From the NCBI GenBank assembly GCA_023091665.1, contig JALJCQ010000014.1, positions 1,488,001-1,552,000 of the forward strand: a DNA stretch of 64,000 nt. Reading direction: 5' to 3'. The translations under genes and the position numbers were made by a program. The stretch is from Pythium myriotylum (Eukaryota; Oomycota; Peronosporomycetes; Pythiales; Pythiaceae). The notes under the pieces were generated by a model, which was not told the DNA's origin, ran no database searches, and saw only the letters and a program-made list of their open reading frames with translations. Each line of letters opens with the position of its first letter. Within the stretch, counting starts at the first letter, position 1. Shown here in pieces: positions 9,481 to 18,020 of this stretch.

Positions 9481-12198
9481 ATGAAGCCAGCGAACCAGAT
9501 CGACTCGGCTCGCCCATCCCCCTCCGACCTCGACTTTGTGGGTGAGAACCCTCCCGCGCAGCTGCTCCGTCCCGTCTCTGCACAAGATTCGGGAAGTCTC
9601 ACGCATTGTGAGCCACCATCTGGTCTGGATGGTGCCAGTAACACTGCCGACGACTCTGCGACGCCTGCGCCCGTATCTCACGTGACTTCGAAGTCAGTGA
9701 ATGCGCAAGCCCCAGTCAGCTCCGGCACGACCACCACCTCCGCGGTCGACGACGCCGACGCTCCTTCAACCGCCGACGGACCCGCCTCTACCGCCCGCAT
9801 CGTGGATGTCGGTGCCGGTATGACGGTGCTCGTGACAGGCTCCGCTCCGGTGGCGTCTGGAGTCGAGATCTCCGTTGCGCTTTCCAGTTCGACCGACTCG
9901 CCCGCGAACACTGGGACTACTGCTGTCTCCGGTGGCGACGATGACGACGACGACTTGATGATGGCGGCGACCTCGCTCCAGCTCAGTCTCGCCTCAAGCC
10001 CCGACGAATCAACTGTTGAAGACTCGACTACGACTGATTCGACCCCGGATCCGATTCCGGATGCTCAGCAACCGCCTGCCAGTGCGGCAGGTGCGACGCC
10101 TTCGCTTGGTGCTCTTCTACGCCGTCCAACCGAGATTCGCCGTGACAGAACTCCCGTCTCGGCGACCAGTCGTGTGGTGCTGCCTCGACCGTGTGCTGCG
10201 GATATCGAAGCGATTGACGCGCTGTACGAGAACGGTGGCGACTGGGCCTCGCTCTTCACGTCAGTTGAACAAGCGCGCCCGTACGAGCTCCCGCGCGCTC
10301 GTTACGTCATGACCATCGACACTGGTCGCGCGTTCGAGCGTACCGGCATCAACAAGATCATGGCGTCTTTTCTCAAGGACAACGGGAGCCCCGTGGTCAC
10401 CGAGCAGATCAAGCTTCAAGAACTCGGCCAGATCTCCAAGGGTCGTGGCGGAGAAATCCGCGTCAAGGTCAAGTCACGTGCTGCGTGCGAACGCCTCGCG
10501 CGTCAGGAAGTCAAGATCCTCGGTGGCAAGTACATGTTCCAAGACTTCGACGTCCTCGCCGATCGCTTCTACATCGACATCTCGAGCGTCGACAGCAACT
10601 TCGACAACGAAGGTCTTCTGCGCGCGTTCTTCGACATCGGCAGCGAGCCGATTTACGACACGTTCCGCGACGTCAACCTCGCGTCCGGAATGACGACAGC
10701 AACGTGGCGCGTCTACTTTCGAAGTGCGACGTGCCCACGAGCGCTGTGTGTGCAAGGCTTCACGTGCGACCAAGTCATCTTCGGCAACCGCATGTACCCA
10801 GCTTTGGCGCGCGACGCCGCGTTCCCGTCCCAACGACGTGGTTTCGGTCAGGTGTCGCCACACGCTTTGGACTTGGACAAGATCAACCAGCCTACTCCGC
10901 CAGCACCAGTGCAACCGTCCGAGCCGGCTGCTCCGACTTCGTACGCAGACGCGGTGAAGAACGGTGTCTCGCAAGCGGAGTCCAAGTCGCAAGACTCTGC
11001 AAGCGTCATCTCGGTCGGTACGCACGCGGGATCGCTGTTGACGCCTCCGGGTAGTCCGCAGCCTGGAGCCAAGTCTCTGCCGCCGCCGCCACCGCCGCTC
11101 GGTCTGTCCGCGTCCAACGCAGATCGTCCGGAAAACGGAACCAAATCGACCAAGTCCAAGGGCAAGCGCTCGCGTTACGCCGACGACTTTGCCGACATGT
11201 TACAGAAGGCGCGACCGAAGCCCGTGCAAGGCATCGCGACAAGCAACTACTTCGAAGTGTTGAACTCCATCGAGTTCGAACTCGACTGCTGCAATGCGGC
11301 GCTCAACGAGTCGAGCCTGCCGCGGTTCCAGGTCGTGCCTCGCAAGGTCAAGGGTCCCGACACGATCAAGACCAGCAAGGAGTCGAGTCACTTCTTGACC
11401 AAGCACCACACTCTGGTCATGAAGACGAAGGAACCGACGTCAATCCAAGAGATCCTCGCCGAACTCGAGACGACCGAGCCCACCGCCGACCTCCAGCTCC
11501 AGTCGAACCATATCGCTGCAGCGGACGTTCGTGCGGAATCACTTCGGAAGACTCTCCGCAACACGGCCAACCCGGACACGATCGGCCATCTTGCCGGTGG
11601 GAAGTCTCCGCTCGCGTTCAACTCTGTGCTGCTCGGCGAGATGAGTGACCTCAGCGGCAACGTCAAGGAACTCGCACAGCTCCACATGATCAATCGTGTG
11701 TTGAGCGCGACTGATCCAAACTCGTGTACGACCTTCGCGCACAAGTGGGCTGCGCACTACGGTGAGAAGCTGCCGAAGGATCGCAATGACATCTTCAAGA
11801 TGACGGGACGGTGGTATCGTGGTGAGCGGATGTCGGCGCTCTTGCGAGCCACGTGCGCGCTCTCGTTGTTCGAGTTGATGCTCATGTGCACGGCGCCGCA
11901 GATCTTCCAGAGCGACATGTGGATCCAGCGCCTTACCGGAGCTCCAGTCGGGTGGATTCCAGCACTCAACGGTCGTTTGCTCCACCCCAACGTGTTGTTG
12001 GCACTGCTGCGCTCCGACTTGGGCGCACAGATCTTTGCCGTGTGGGAGAAGATCCAGTGGCAAGGCGAGCTTCTCGACGACCTCGAATATCTTCGCACGT
12101 GCGGCTTGTACTTCTCCGACGACGAAGCGGTTCTCCAGCTTACGGCTGTCAACGGCGTCGCAACACTAGGTGCCGGACCGCTCTGCCTCGACTGCTAA
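9481..12198 (+). CDS. LINE ORF1 protein (905 aa), putative RNA-binding/RNP protein
   Basis: Probable ORF1 by position, upstream of and overlapping the endonuclease/RT ORF; ORF1 proteins normally bind element RNA to form the RNP. The ATG has A at -3. Residues 1-235 are low-complexity Ser/Thr/Ala/Pro-rich with an acidic run at 153-158 (DDDDDD). Residues about 270-445 alternate beta-like and basic helical segments (for example IRVKVKSRAACERLARQEV at 326-344) and could be RRM-like. Residues 465-560 are Pro/Ser-rich with a polyproline run (534-539) and a basic patch (KSKGKRSR, 558-565). Residues about 585-905 look globular and mostly helical. I see no CCHC zinc knuckle. Long for an ORF1 and of no family I can name with certainty; the RNA-binding role is inferred. 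Confidence 0.82.
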   Translation: MKPANQIDSARPSPSDLDFVGENPPAQLLRPVSAQDSGSLTHCEPPSGLDGASNTADDSATPAPVSHVTSKSVNAQAPVSSGTTTTSAVDDADAPSTADGPASTARIVDVGAGMTVLVTGSAPVASGVEISVALSSSTDSPANTGTTAVSGGDDDDDDLMMAATSLQLSLASSPDESTVEDSTTTDSTPDPIPDAQQPPASAAGATPSLGALLRRPTEIRRDRTPVSATSRVVLPRPCAADIEAIDALYENGGDWASLFTSVEQARPYELPRARYVMTIDTGRAFERTGINKIMASFLKDNGSPVVTEQIKLQELGQISKGRGGEIRVKVKSRAACERLARQEVKILGGKYMFQDFDVLADRFYIDISSVDSNFDNEGLLRAFFDIGSEPIYDTFRDVNLASGMTTATWRVYFRSATCPRALCVQGFTCDQVIFGNRMYPALARDAAFPSQRRGFGQVSPHALDLDKINQPTPPAPVQPSEPAAPTSYADAVKNGVSQAESKSQDSASVISVGTHAGSLLTPPGSPQPGAKSLPPPPPPLGLSASNADRPENGTKSTKSKGKRSRYADDFADMLQKARPKPVQGIATSNYFEVLNSIEFELDCCNAALNESSLPRFQVVPRKVKGPDTIKTSKESSHFLTKHHTLVMKTKEPTSIQEILAELETTEPTADLQLQSNHIAAADVRAESLRKTLRNTANPDTIGHLAGGKSPLAFNSVLLGEMSDLSGNVKELAQLHMINRVLSATDPNSCTTFAHKWAAHYGEKLPKDRNDIFKMTGRWYRGERMSALLRATCALSLFELMLMCTAPQIFQSDMWIQRLTGAPVGWIPALNGRLLHPNVLLALLRSDLGAQIFAVWEKIQWQGELLDDLEYLRTCGLYFSDDEAVLQLTAVNGVATLGAGPLCLDC

Positions 12199-15100
12199 AG
12201 CGGTCGAGGCGGACGCGGCCGAGGTCTCGTGGGAGAACATCAGTCTTTTGACGGTGAACACCAACGGGATCAAGAAGAACGGCCACCTGTTGATCGAGAA
12301 CCAGCTCATCAAGAACAGTCTCTCGTGCGTCCAAGAGACCAAGCTGCGCGACTCGCATCATCGTGCAACGCTCCAATTTCACCATGACACCAGATTTCAA
12401 CACCGCCTCTTCGTCAGCGACACCAACGCGCACAGTCCAGTTGCCGTTGCTGCACGATCGGGTGGCGTCATGACAGTGCTCCGCTCCGACTTTCCCGGCT
12501 TTCAGTCTGCTTGTGAGCAGTCTTCGTTGACTATTCAAGGCCGCTACTTGGTCGTCCGGGTCGTCGCGAACGGTGCTCCGATCTACATCCACAACGTGTA
12601 CGCGCCAGTCGATAACTTCGAGAAGAAGGGGTTCTTCGAAGCGCTACCGTACGAAGTGTTCGAAGACAATGCGACTCACCTGGTGCTCGGTGACCTCAAC
12701 ACGCCACTTGACCCCCTCGTCGATGCGTCGGATCCAAGGGCGACAGGAACGACCGGCGGTAACGCGTGTGTGGCGTGGTTGGCCCAACTCGGTGTCGTGG
12801 ATGCCTGGCGAATCCACCATCCCGACGAACGCGTCTACACTGGTCCACAGCCTCGACACAACCGTCTCGACTACATCCTCATGTCGGAGGACTTCTGCAC
12901 CGCGCTATACGGTGACTCCTCGTACTTTGAGCCCAAGGGTGCCGGCGACCATCTCGCACATCAAGTTGTGTTGCGCGCGATGAGCCAGCCTCAAGGCCAC
13001 GGGTACTGGCGTTTCCAGTCGGCGATGCTCGACTTCCCCGATATCGTTGAAGCTATCCAAGGCGAAGCGACGACTGTGCTTGCTGCGTTACGGCGCTCCT
13101 CCAACCCGGGCAAGGTGTGGCACAAGTGGAAGAAGGACATGCGTCGTCAGCTTCAAGCTCTGCAGCGCAAGCTGAAGCGTCAAGGTGAGACCGCCATCAC
13201 CGAAGCTCGTCAGGCACTTGCCCACGCGGCTGCGGCATACCGGTCGGAGCGAAGCGATCGCGCGCAGACGGTGTTCCAGACCGCACTGACGGCATACCAA
13301 GACAGCATCAACTCGGCGCGGCTTTACAACCAGGACTCGGCTTTCGACTTCCAGGCTCAACACGCGGAGATGTCATCCAAGTACTTCTTTCGACCGCTGG
13401 ACGGATCCTTGCGGAGAGTCAGCATCGAGGAAGTGCGGCTTCGAGATGGCTCTGCCTCCAGCAACCCCGCGGATATCGCGGCTGTCTTCGGTCAGCACTG
13501 GGGCGGTATCATGGGCGATGTTGAGCGCGGTGGTGTTGTCGTCCAAGAGCCTGAGCAGAGCCAGATTGACCGGATGCTCGACACGATCGACCGCCGACTG
13601 TCTGAAGACGAGCAAAATATCCTCAACGCTCCGATCACAGCGGCGGACCTTGCTAGTGCAATCAAGAAGATGCGGGCATCGTCTGCACCCGGGATGGATG
13701 GGCTTCCAGCTTCGTTCTACCAAGTGGCTCCTGACGTCTTCGGTGAATGCCTCGAGATCGTGTTCAACTACCAGCTTCAGCGAGGAGAGCTCCTTCGGTG
13801 TCAGCGCCAGTCTGCGATCAGTCTGCTGCACAAGAAGGGATCCCGAGCTGACCCAGGCAACTATCGCCCAATTGCTTTGATGGGTGTCGACGTGAAGGCA
13901 CTGTCAAAGGTTCTCGCTTTCCGACTGCAGTTGTTCCTGACCAAGCTTGTGCACCAAGACCAGAAGGCTTTCGTGCGTGGTCGCTCTCTGCATCACCACG
14001 TTCGTTTCGTGAGTGACCTGCAAGACCTCGTCACCGCGCGCGACGAGGAAGCCTACGCCATGTTCCTCGACTTTGAGAAGGCGTACGACCGCGTCAACTG
14101 GAACTACATGTTTCAGGTGCTCGATCGGATGGGATGTGGCGGGGCGTTCTCGGGGTGGGTGAAGCTCCTGTACACTCGACCACACGCGCATCTCATGATC
14201 AACGGATTCGTGCAAGACCCGCTCTGCCCAACGCGCGGAGTCAAGCAAGGTGATCCGCTGTCGGCGCTGCTGTTCTTGCTTGTTATCGAGCCACTCGGTA
14301 ACCTGCTCCGCCAGCACGAAGAACATGGGATCTGCTTGACAGCGGATGCCACCGTCGCGAGTATTTTCTTCGCCGACGACTCGACGTTACTGTCGGGCTC
14401 TATCGCTGGTGTCGAGGCGCAACTTGGGTTGGTCGAAGAATACTGTCAAGGCTCCGGCGCCAAGCTCAACGTGAACAAGTGTGTGCTGATGTCGCTGCAT
14501 CGAACGCGGCGATGCCCGGGCATACCAGGTGTGCAGGTTCTCGATGAAGACTCCACGGTCAAGTTCCTCGGTCTCCTGTTCGGTCAACGACGCACAACGG
14601 AATTGATTGTTGAAGACCTCGATCGACGCTTCTTTGACGGGTTCAAGCAGTGGTTTCGGCGCGCACGGACGCTCCAAGGCAGGCTCCTCGTCGCCCAGAC
14701 CATGGTGCTCTCACGTCTGTGGCACTACACTGCTCACGTTGTTGTGCCGCCAGGACGAGTGAAGAAGTGGCAAGCCGCGCTACACCGGTTCGTCTTGAGT
14801 CGGCGCTACGAACGCGACGCTCGGCATGTCCAGTTGATCTCGAACGAATTTGTCAACCTGCCGCGCGAGTCTGGGGGTCTGCAGGTACCGAGTCTCGACG
14901 GTGTGCTCAAGCGACAGTCACTGCAGCTCCTGCTTCAGTTCACGGCAGCTTCGGCATCGACGACCGGCAACTGGACGGTAGCAGGAGTCGAGCTGCTGCG
15001 GATCAGTCTTCCGCGGTGGGGCCCGCAGAGGCCACTCGACTTTCTCTACGTCAGTCCGTGGCGGCATCGAGGCTCGATCGAGTGGGACCAGCTCTCTTCG

Positions 15101-16336
15101 TGGTGGCGTGCGGCCTGGAAGACTTGGTACGCTATCAAGTGGCCGGTGTCGTGGCTCGACCTCCCTCCAGAAGACCGTCTTGCGTTTGCACTCGACCAAC
15201 CGATCTGGTTCCATGGCGACAAGAACTTCCAGTTCCTCCCAACCAGCCGTTCCGACACAACGCCGTCCCAGCATCGTTCTCTCAGCATGATTGCAGAGCC
15301 GCAACGAAGCTTCCGTCGGCAAGTTGCCCGTGTCTTTCAGTTGCGATCTCTTCGTGACTTCGCTGGTGAAGGCGACAAGTGGCCGAGCGCGATCGAGTTT
15401 GCTGAGCGACATGTCGACTACACCCAAGTCTCCATCACCCCGTATCGACAGTACACGTGGCTGCTCAAGCTTCACGAGGAAGCCACGCAAGTTTTCGGGC
15501 GTCTCTGCACAATGTGCTCTGTCCCAGTCGATGGAGTGCTACCGACGGCGCCTGAGCACCAACATCCGCGAGTCGGTGTGAAGATCAACGACCGTGTGTG
15601 CTGGGTGCCGCGCATTCCACGATCCCAACTGCTCCGCCTGGTGTGGCAAGCTCCAGAGCCGACGAGAACGCATCCGCTGTTCTTCCACGACCCTCGAGCG
15701 CCTACAGACGTGGTCCTCCGATTCAACAAGCTACGCAAGCGGCTTCGTGTGTTGCTTCTCCCGATATACGAAGACCTCCAGTTCCGCTTGGCGTACGGCT
15801 TGTTACCGACTCGCTCACGCTTCTCGTTCATGACGGTGGCATATCCCGGCATCGTGTACTGTGTTCGACCAGGCTGCAACTCAGTGGAGACGGCGCGTCA
15901 TTTGTTCTTCGAGTGTGTGCTGCCGACTGTGATATGGCGCGACATCTTCCGTGATATGTCGGTGTTCTTCACATCTCGACCCTCCTGGACCGACATTGTC
16001 TTCGGTAAAGCCATCCGCGTTGCTCCCGTGTGGAAGGACCACACAGAAGAAATCCAAGACCTGTGGCAAGTCATCCGTGCTGTGGTGCTTCACCTGTTGT
16101 GGACTGAACGCAATGGGCGACTGTTCAACGGGCGGTCCCCGATGCCAACAATTGCAGCACTGCGTGTGGTGTATACGACTGTGGGTGCTCATGTGCGTGC
16201 GTGTCTTCGACGTGTGTACGACGATGCGCAGCGTGCTTCGCTTCAGGTTGTGTTGTCAAGTCTCCAGTCTACGCCTTCTTTCGGTGCCTTCCTGCAAAAC
16301 AACATGGGGTTGTTTGCAGTTCGCTTTTTGGCATAA
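12170..16336 (+). CDS. LINE ORF2: endonuclease-reverse transcriptase (up to 1388 aa)
   Basis: Numbered from GTG 12170, the first codon after the in-frame TAG at 12167-12169. The exonuclease-endonuclease-phosphatase domain is at about 22-270: NTNG (30-33), QET with catalytic E56, NVYAP (142-146), GDLN (174-177), DAWR (211-214), RLDYI (232-236), GDH (259-261). Reverse transcriptase is at about 490-800: SAPGMDG (505 onward), motif A FLDFEKAYDR with D634, motif B RGVKQGDPLSA, motif C FADD (734-737), then a VKFLGLLFG block. The C-terminal zinc motif is C1231-x4-C1236-x7-H1244-x4-C1249, as in plant/oomycete L1-type elements. No RNase H is recognisable. The first in-frame ATG is at 12470, after the N and E catalytic motifs, so a conventional start would destroy the endonuclease. 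The frame is +1 relative to ORF1 with a 29-nt overlap. It would nick the tRNA-Cys target and reverse-transcribe the RNA there. Confidence 0.93.
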   Translation: MPDRSASTAKAVEADAAEVSWENISLLTVNTNGIKKNGHLLIENQLIKNSLSCVQETKLRDSHHRATLQFHHDTRFQHRLFVSDTNAHSPVAVAARSGGVMTVLRSDFPGFQSACEQSSLTIQGRYLVVRVVANGAPIYIHNVYAPVDNFEKKGFFEALPYEVFEDNATHLVLGDLNTPLDPLVDASDPRATGTTGGNACVAWLAQLGVVDAWRIHHPDERVYTGPQPRHNRLDYILMSEDFCTALYGDSSYFEPKGAGDHLAHQVVLRAMSQPQGHGYWRFQSAMLDFPDIVEAIQGEATTVLAALRRSSNPGKVWHKWKKDMRRQLQALQRKLKRQGETAITEARQALAHAAAAYRSERSDRAQTVFQTALTAYQDSINSARLYNQDSAFDFQAQHAEMSSKYFFRPLDGSLRRVSIEEVRLRDGSASSNPADIAAVFGQHWGGIMGDVERGGVVVQEPEQSQIDRMLDTIDRRLSEDEQNILNAPITAADLASAIKKMRASSAPGMDGLPASFYQVAPDVFGECLEIVFNYQLQRGELLRCQRQSAISLLHKKGSRADPGNYRPIALMGVDVKALSKVLAFRLQLFLTKLVHQDQKAFVRGRSLHHHVRFVSDLQDLVTARDEEAYAMFLDFEKAYDRVNWNYMFQVLDRMGCGGAFSGWVKLLYTRPHAHLMINGFVQDPLCPTRGVKQGDPLSALLFLLVIEPLGNLLRQHEEHGICLTADATVASIFFADDSTLLSGSIAGVEAQLGLVEEYCQGSGAKLNVNKCVLMSLHRTRRCPGIPGVQVLDEDSTVKFLGLLFGQRRTTELIVEDLDRRFFDGFKQWFRRARTLQGRLLVAQTMVLSRLWHYTAHVVVPPGRVKKWQAALHRFVLSRRYERDARHVQLISNEFVNLPRESGGLQVPSLDGVLKRQSLQLLLQFTAASASTTGNWTVAGVELLRISLPRWGPQRPLDFLYVSPWRHRGSIEWDQLSSWWRAAWKTWYAIKWPVSWLDLPPEDRLAFALDQPIWFHGDKNFQFLPTSRSDTTPSQHRSLSMIAEPQRSFRRQVARVFQLRSLRDFAGEGDKWPSAIEFAERHVDYTQVSITPYRQYTWLLKLHEEATQVFGRLCTMCSVPVDGVLPTAPEHQHPRVGVKINDRVCWVPRIPRSQLLRLVWQAPEPTRTHPLFFHDPRAPTDVVLRFNKLRKRLRVLLLPIYEDLQFRLAYGLLPTRSRFSFMTVAYPGIVYCVRPGCNSVETARHLFFECVLPTVIWRDIFRDMSVFFTSRPSWTDIVFGKAIRVAPVWKDHTEEIQDLWQVIRAVVLHLLWTERNGRLFNGRSPMPTIAALRVVYTTVGAHVRACLRRVYDDAQRASLQVVLSSLQSTPSFGAFLQNNMGLFAVRFLA
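12182..12213 (+). promoter_or_regulatory. 14-bp hairpin with the ORF1 stop codon in its tetraloop
   Basis: Arm 12182-12195 pairs with 12200-12213 over 14 consecutive pairs (12 Watson-Crick, 2 G-U at 12184/12211 and 12193/12202). The loop is TAAA (12196-12199), which is the ORF1 stop TAA plus the A starting the ORF2-frame AAA codon. The position at the ORF1/ORF2 overlap, with no AUG for ORF2, suggests a role in +1 frameshifting or termination-coupled initiation. Pairing is directly visible; function is inference. Confidence 0.75.
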
Positions 16337-16469
16337 AAGCGATTTCCTGCCGTTTCTTCTTCTTCAGTGCGGGTGCTTGCTTTCAATACTGGCTCGAAAC
16401 CAACCTCGTTTTGGAATCAGAGCGTACCCTCGCGGCCGAAGTCAAGCGAAACCACTAGCACAAGAAACC

Positions 16470-16545
16470 TCCCCGAGGTGGGGATCGAACCCGCGCGACC
16501 GACAACATCGGGGTCCACGCTCATAACCATTTGAGCTAACCGCAG
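16470..16545 (-). pseudogene. tRNA-like sequence in LINE 3' UTR (degenerate)
   Basis: The minus strand shows an A box (TTAGCTCAAATGG), a paired D-arm GCTC/GAGC, a B box (GGTTCGATCCC) and a near-complete T-arm GCGGG/CCCAC. Overall it resembles a tRNA-Ile-type body of 76 nt including A73. The acceptor stem pairs at only 5 of 7 positions including two wobbles, and no standard 5-bp anticodon stem forms, so it is probably not a working tRNA. A GTT (Asn) reading is possible with a shifted loop but not convincing. It could be captured tRNA or a structured RT-recognition element. Confidence 0.45.
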
Positions 16546-16697
16546 TTATCCAACCGATGTGCTAAAACAAGTACCTAGACCAGTCAAGACCAACGGAAGT
16601 CAACCAACAACTCAACAATTGAAGCTCCCAGCCTCGTCACATACTAGTCAAGTGTATAATATTCATCGACGAGGTAGATTAGAGTAGTCATAGTCGC

Positions 16698-16727
16698 ATT
16701 AATTTTAGTTAATACAGACGCCTTGAA
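16698..16727 (+). other. LINE 3' terminus: hairpin plus shared tail
   Basis: ATTAA (16698-16702) pairs with TTAAT (16709-16713) around TTTTAG, followed by 14 nt to the end. The terminal 17 nt match every B element. Hairpin sequences differ between LINE and B but occupy the same position, as in LINE/SINE pairs where the 3' end is what the reverse transcriptase recognises. Confidence 0.55.
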
Positions 16728-16744
16728 ACTGAGCTACCCGCGCG
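16728..16744. repeat. Right 17-bp target-site duplication of the LINE
   Basis: Exact copy of 9369-9385. It is an orphan 5' tRNA-Cys fragment attached to the original upstream flank (TCGAAACC); no tRNA body follows. Confidence 0.93.
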
Positions 16745-17948
16745 TCGAAACCAGACTCCTACGCTCACTCAACAAACCCCGCTTTGACAATACACTTGGA
16801 CAACTTTCACATTACACCAACAACAACACAATACACACATCATCGCCTCCACGCGAACAACTAACCAACAAACCGCCACAACCAGATACACACACGCCAC
16901 CACACGCCGCACCGGCGCACACGGATCCCAACAACCCAACACAACGCTCCCCACACTACACCCCCACCGCATGCCATTGCTTTACCCTCTACGCACACAT
17001 TACCCAGACCCCAGACCCCAGATCCATCTGACCATCCATCCCTACGTGGTGATACACAGCTCCTTCCGAATGCGTGTGACCCCGCACTGCTGTCAAACAC
17101 CCGACCCAAATGCCATCCATCCATCCGACGCCGTCCACGACTCGATTGGCCTATACGTCTGCCTACCGATCATGCTTGTCAGCCCGTTATCTCGTCGTAC
17201 TATCATTCTCTCACGCATGATGAGTGCTATCCTCACATCAACGAAACCAAAAGCCAAACTGAACTCGGAACCGCGACCGCGACCGCGACCGCGACCGCGA
17301 CCGAAACCGATACCGAAACCGCGACCGAAACCGAAACGAGCATCCCGCTTGCCTTCCGGTTGATGCCACCCCACACAGGTGGGCTGATCCGTCCTTCATC
17401 CTTCGCCTCGTGTCGTCTGTGCGAGCTGAGCGAAGGTGTCTATTGTCCACACAGGATCTCGACTCAACTGCGCGTATGTGTTGGCACGACAGACTCGAAC
17501 GACTACACCAACCTGAACGTGGTCGATGGACTCGTAGTTGGGACCCACCCACTCACCCACCCACGCTGGGTCCGCGGTGAGGGGCTAGAACCAACGAGTG
17601 CGAGTGGATTGAAGCCACATGCGTGGGAACAAGTGCGGGGGTTGGTGCCGACTCCTGGTTCACCTTGTCAGCTGAACGCACACGCTGGTTAGATGGTGAC
17701 ATGCTCATCAAATGGAGCCAACATGCGGGCAGCGGTGGAGTGTGGAAAGAAAGACAAGCAAGCACGACGAAGAGCGAGCATTGTCGAGGATAGGATGAGG
17801 GTGACGGGAAGGAGGTGATAGATAATGTGCTGGTGTGTGTGTTTGTGTTTGATTGTGTGGTGATTAGTTGTGTTGTTTTATTGTTTTGGTTGTTGTAGTA
17901 TGCGGTGTGTTTGTGTATGTGAGTGGAGTCGGGCGTGGATCAAAAAGA

Positions 17949-18020
17949 AGCGCGAGACCGGGTTCGAACCAGTGACCCTTCGAGCTGCAATCGAAAGCTC
18001 TACCACTGAGCTACCCGCGC
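17949..18020 (-). tRNA. tRNA-Cys(GCA), unit U7
   Basis: Intact; unit 16745-18021 (1277 bp) is the flank displaced by the LINE insertion. Confidence 0.97.

Larger units (their letters stand above)
9386..16727 (+). mobile_element. Full-length non-LTR retrotransposon (APE-type LINE, L1/Tx1-like)
   Basis: A 7342-bp element bounded by perfect 17-bp target-site duplications. Order: 95-bp 5' UTR, ORF1, ORF2 (endonuclease, reverse transcriptase, CCHC zinc motif), 391-bp 3' UTR, no poly(A), ending AATACAGACGCCTTGAA. Both ORFs are open, so it looks recent and possibly active. The 3' junction lies inside the tRNA-Cys D-loop. By target-primed reverse transcription the first nick would fall on the tRNA-sense strand between T16 and G18, and the second 17 nt away, one base upstream of the tRNA. 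Dictyostelium TRE elements also target tRNA loci but insert at a distance; this one cuts inside the gene and restores it through the duplication. Clade assignment is by domain order only. Confidence 0.93.
16337..16727 (+). other. LINE 3' UTR
   Basis: 391 bp after the ORF2 stop. Contents in order: a pyrimidine-rich stretch, a minus-strand tRNA-like segment, an A/C-rich stretch, a 7-bp stem (CCTCGTC 16632-16638 with GACGAGG 16668-16674, 29-nt loop), an AT-rich end with a 5-bp hairpin, then the 3' tail. No poly(A) signal stands out. Confidence 0.75.

Noticed and set aside
16470..16545. Functional tRNA-Asn or tRNA-Ile in the LINE 3' UTR
   Set aside because: The acceptor stem has two mismatches and the anticodon stem does not form in standard spacing.
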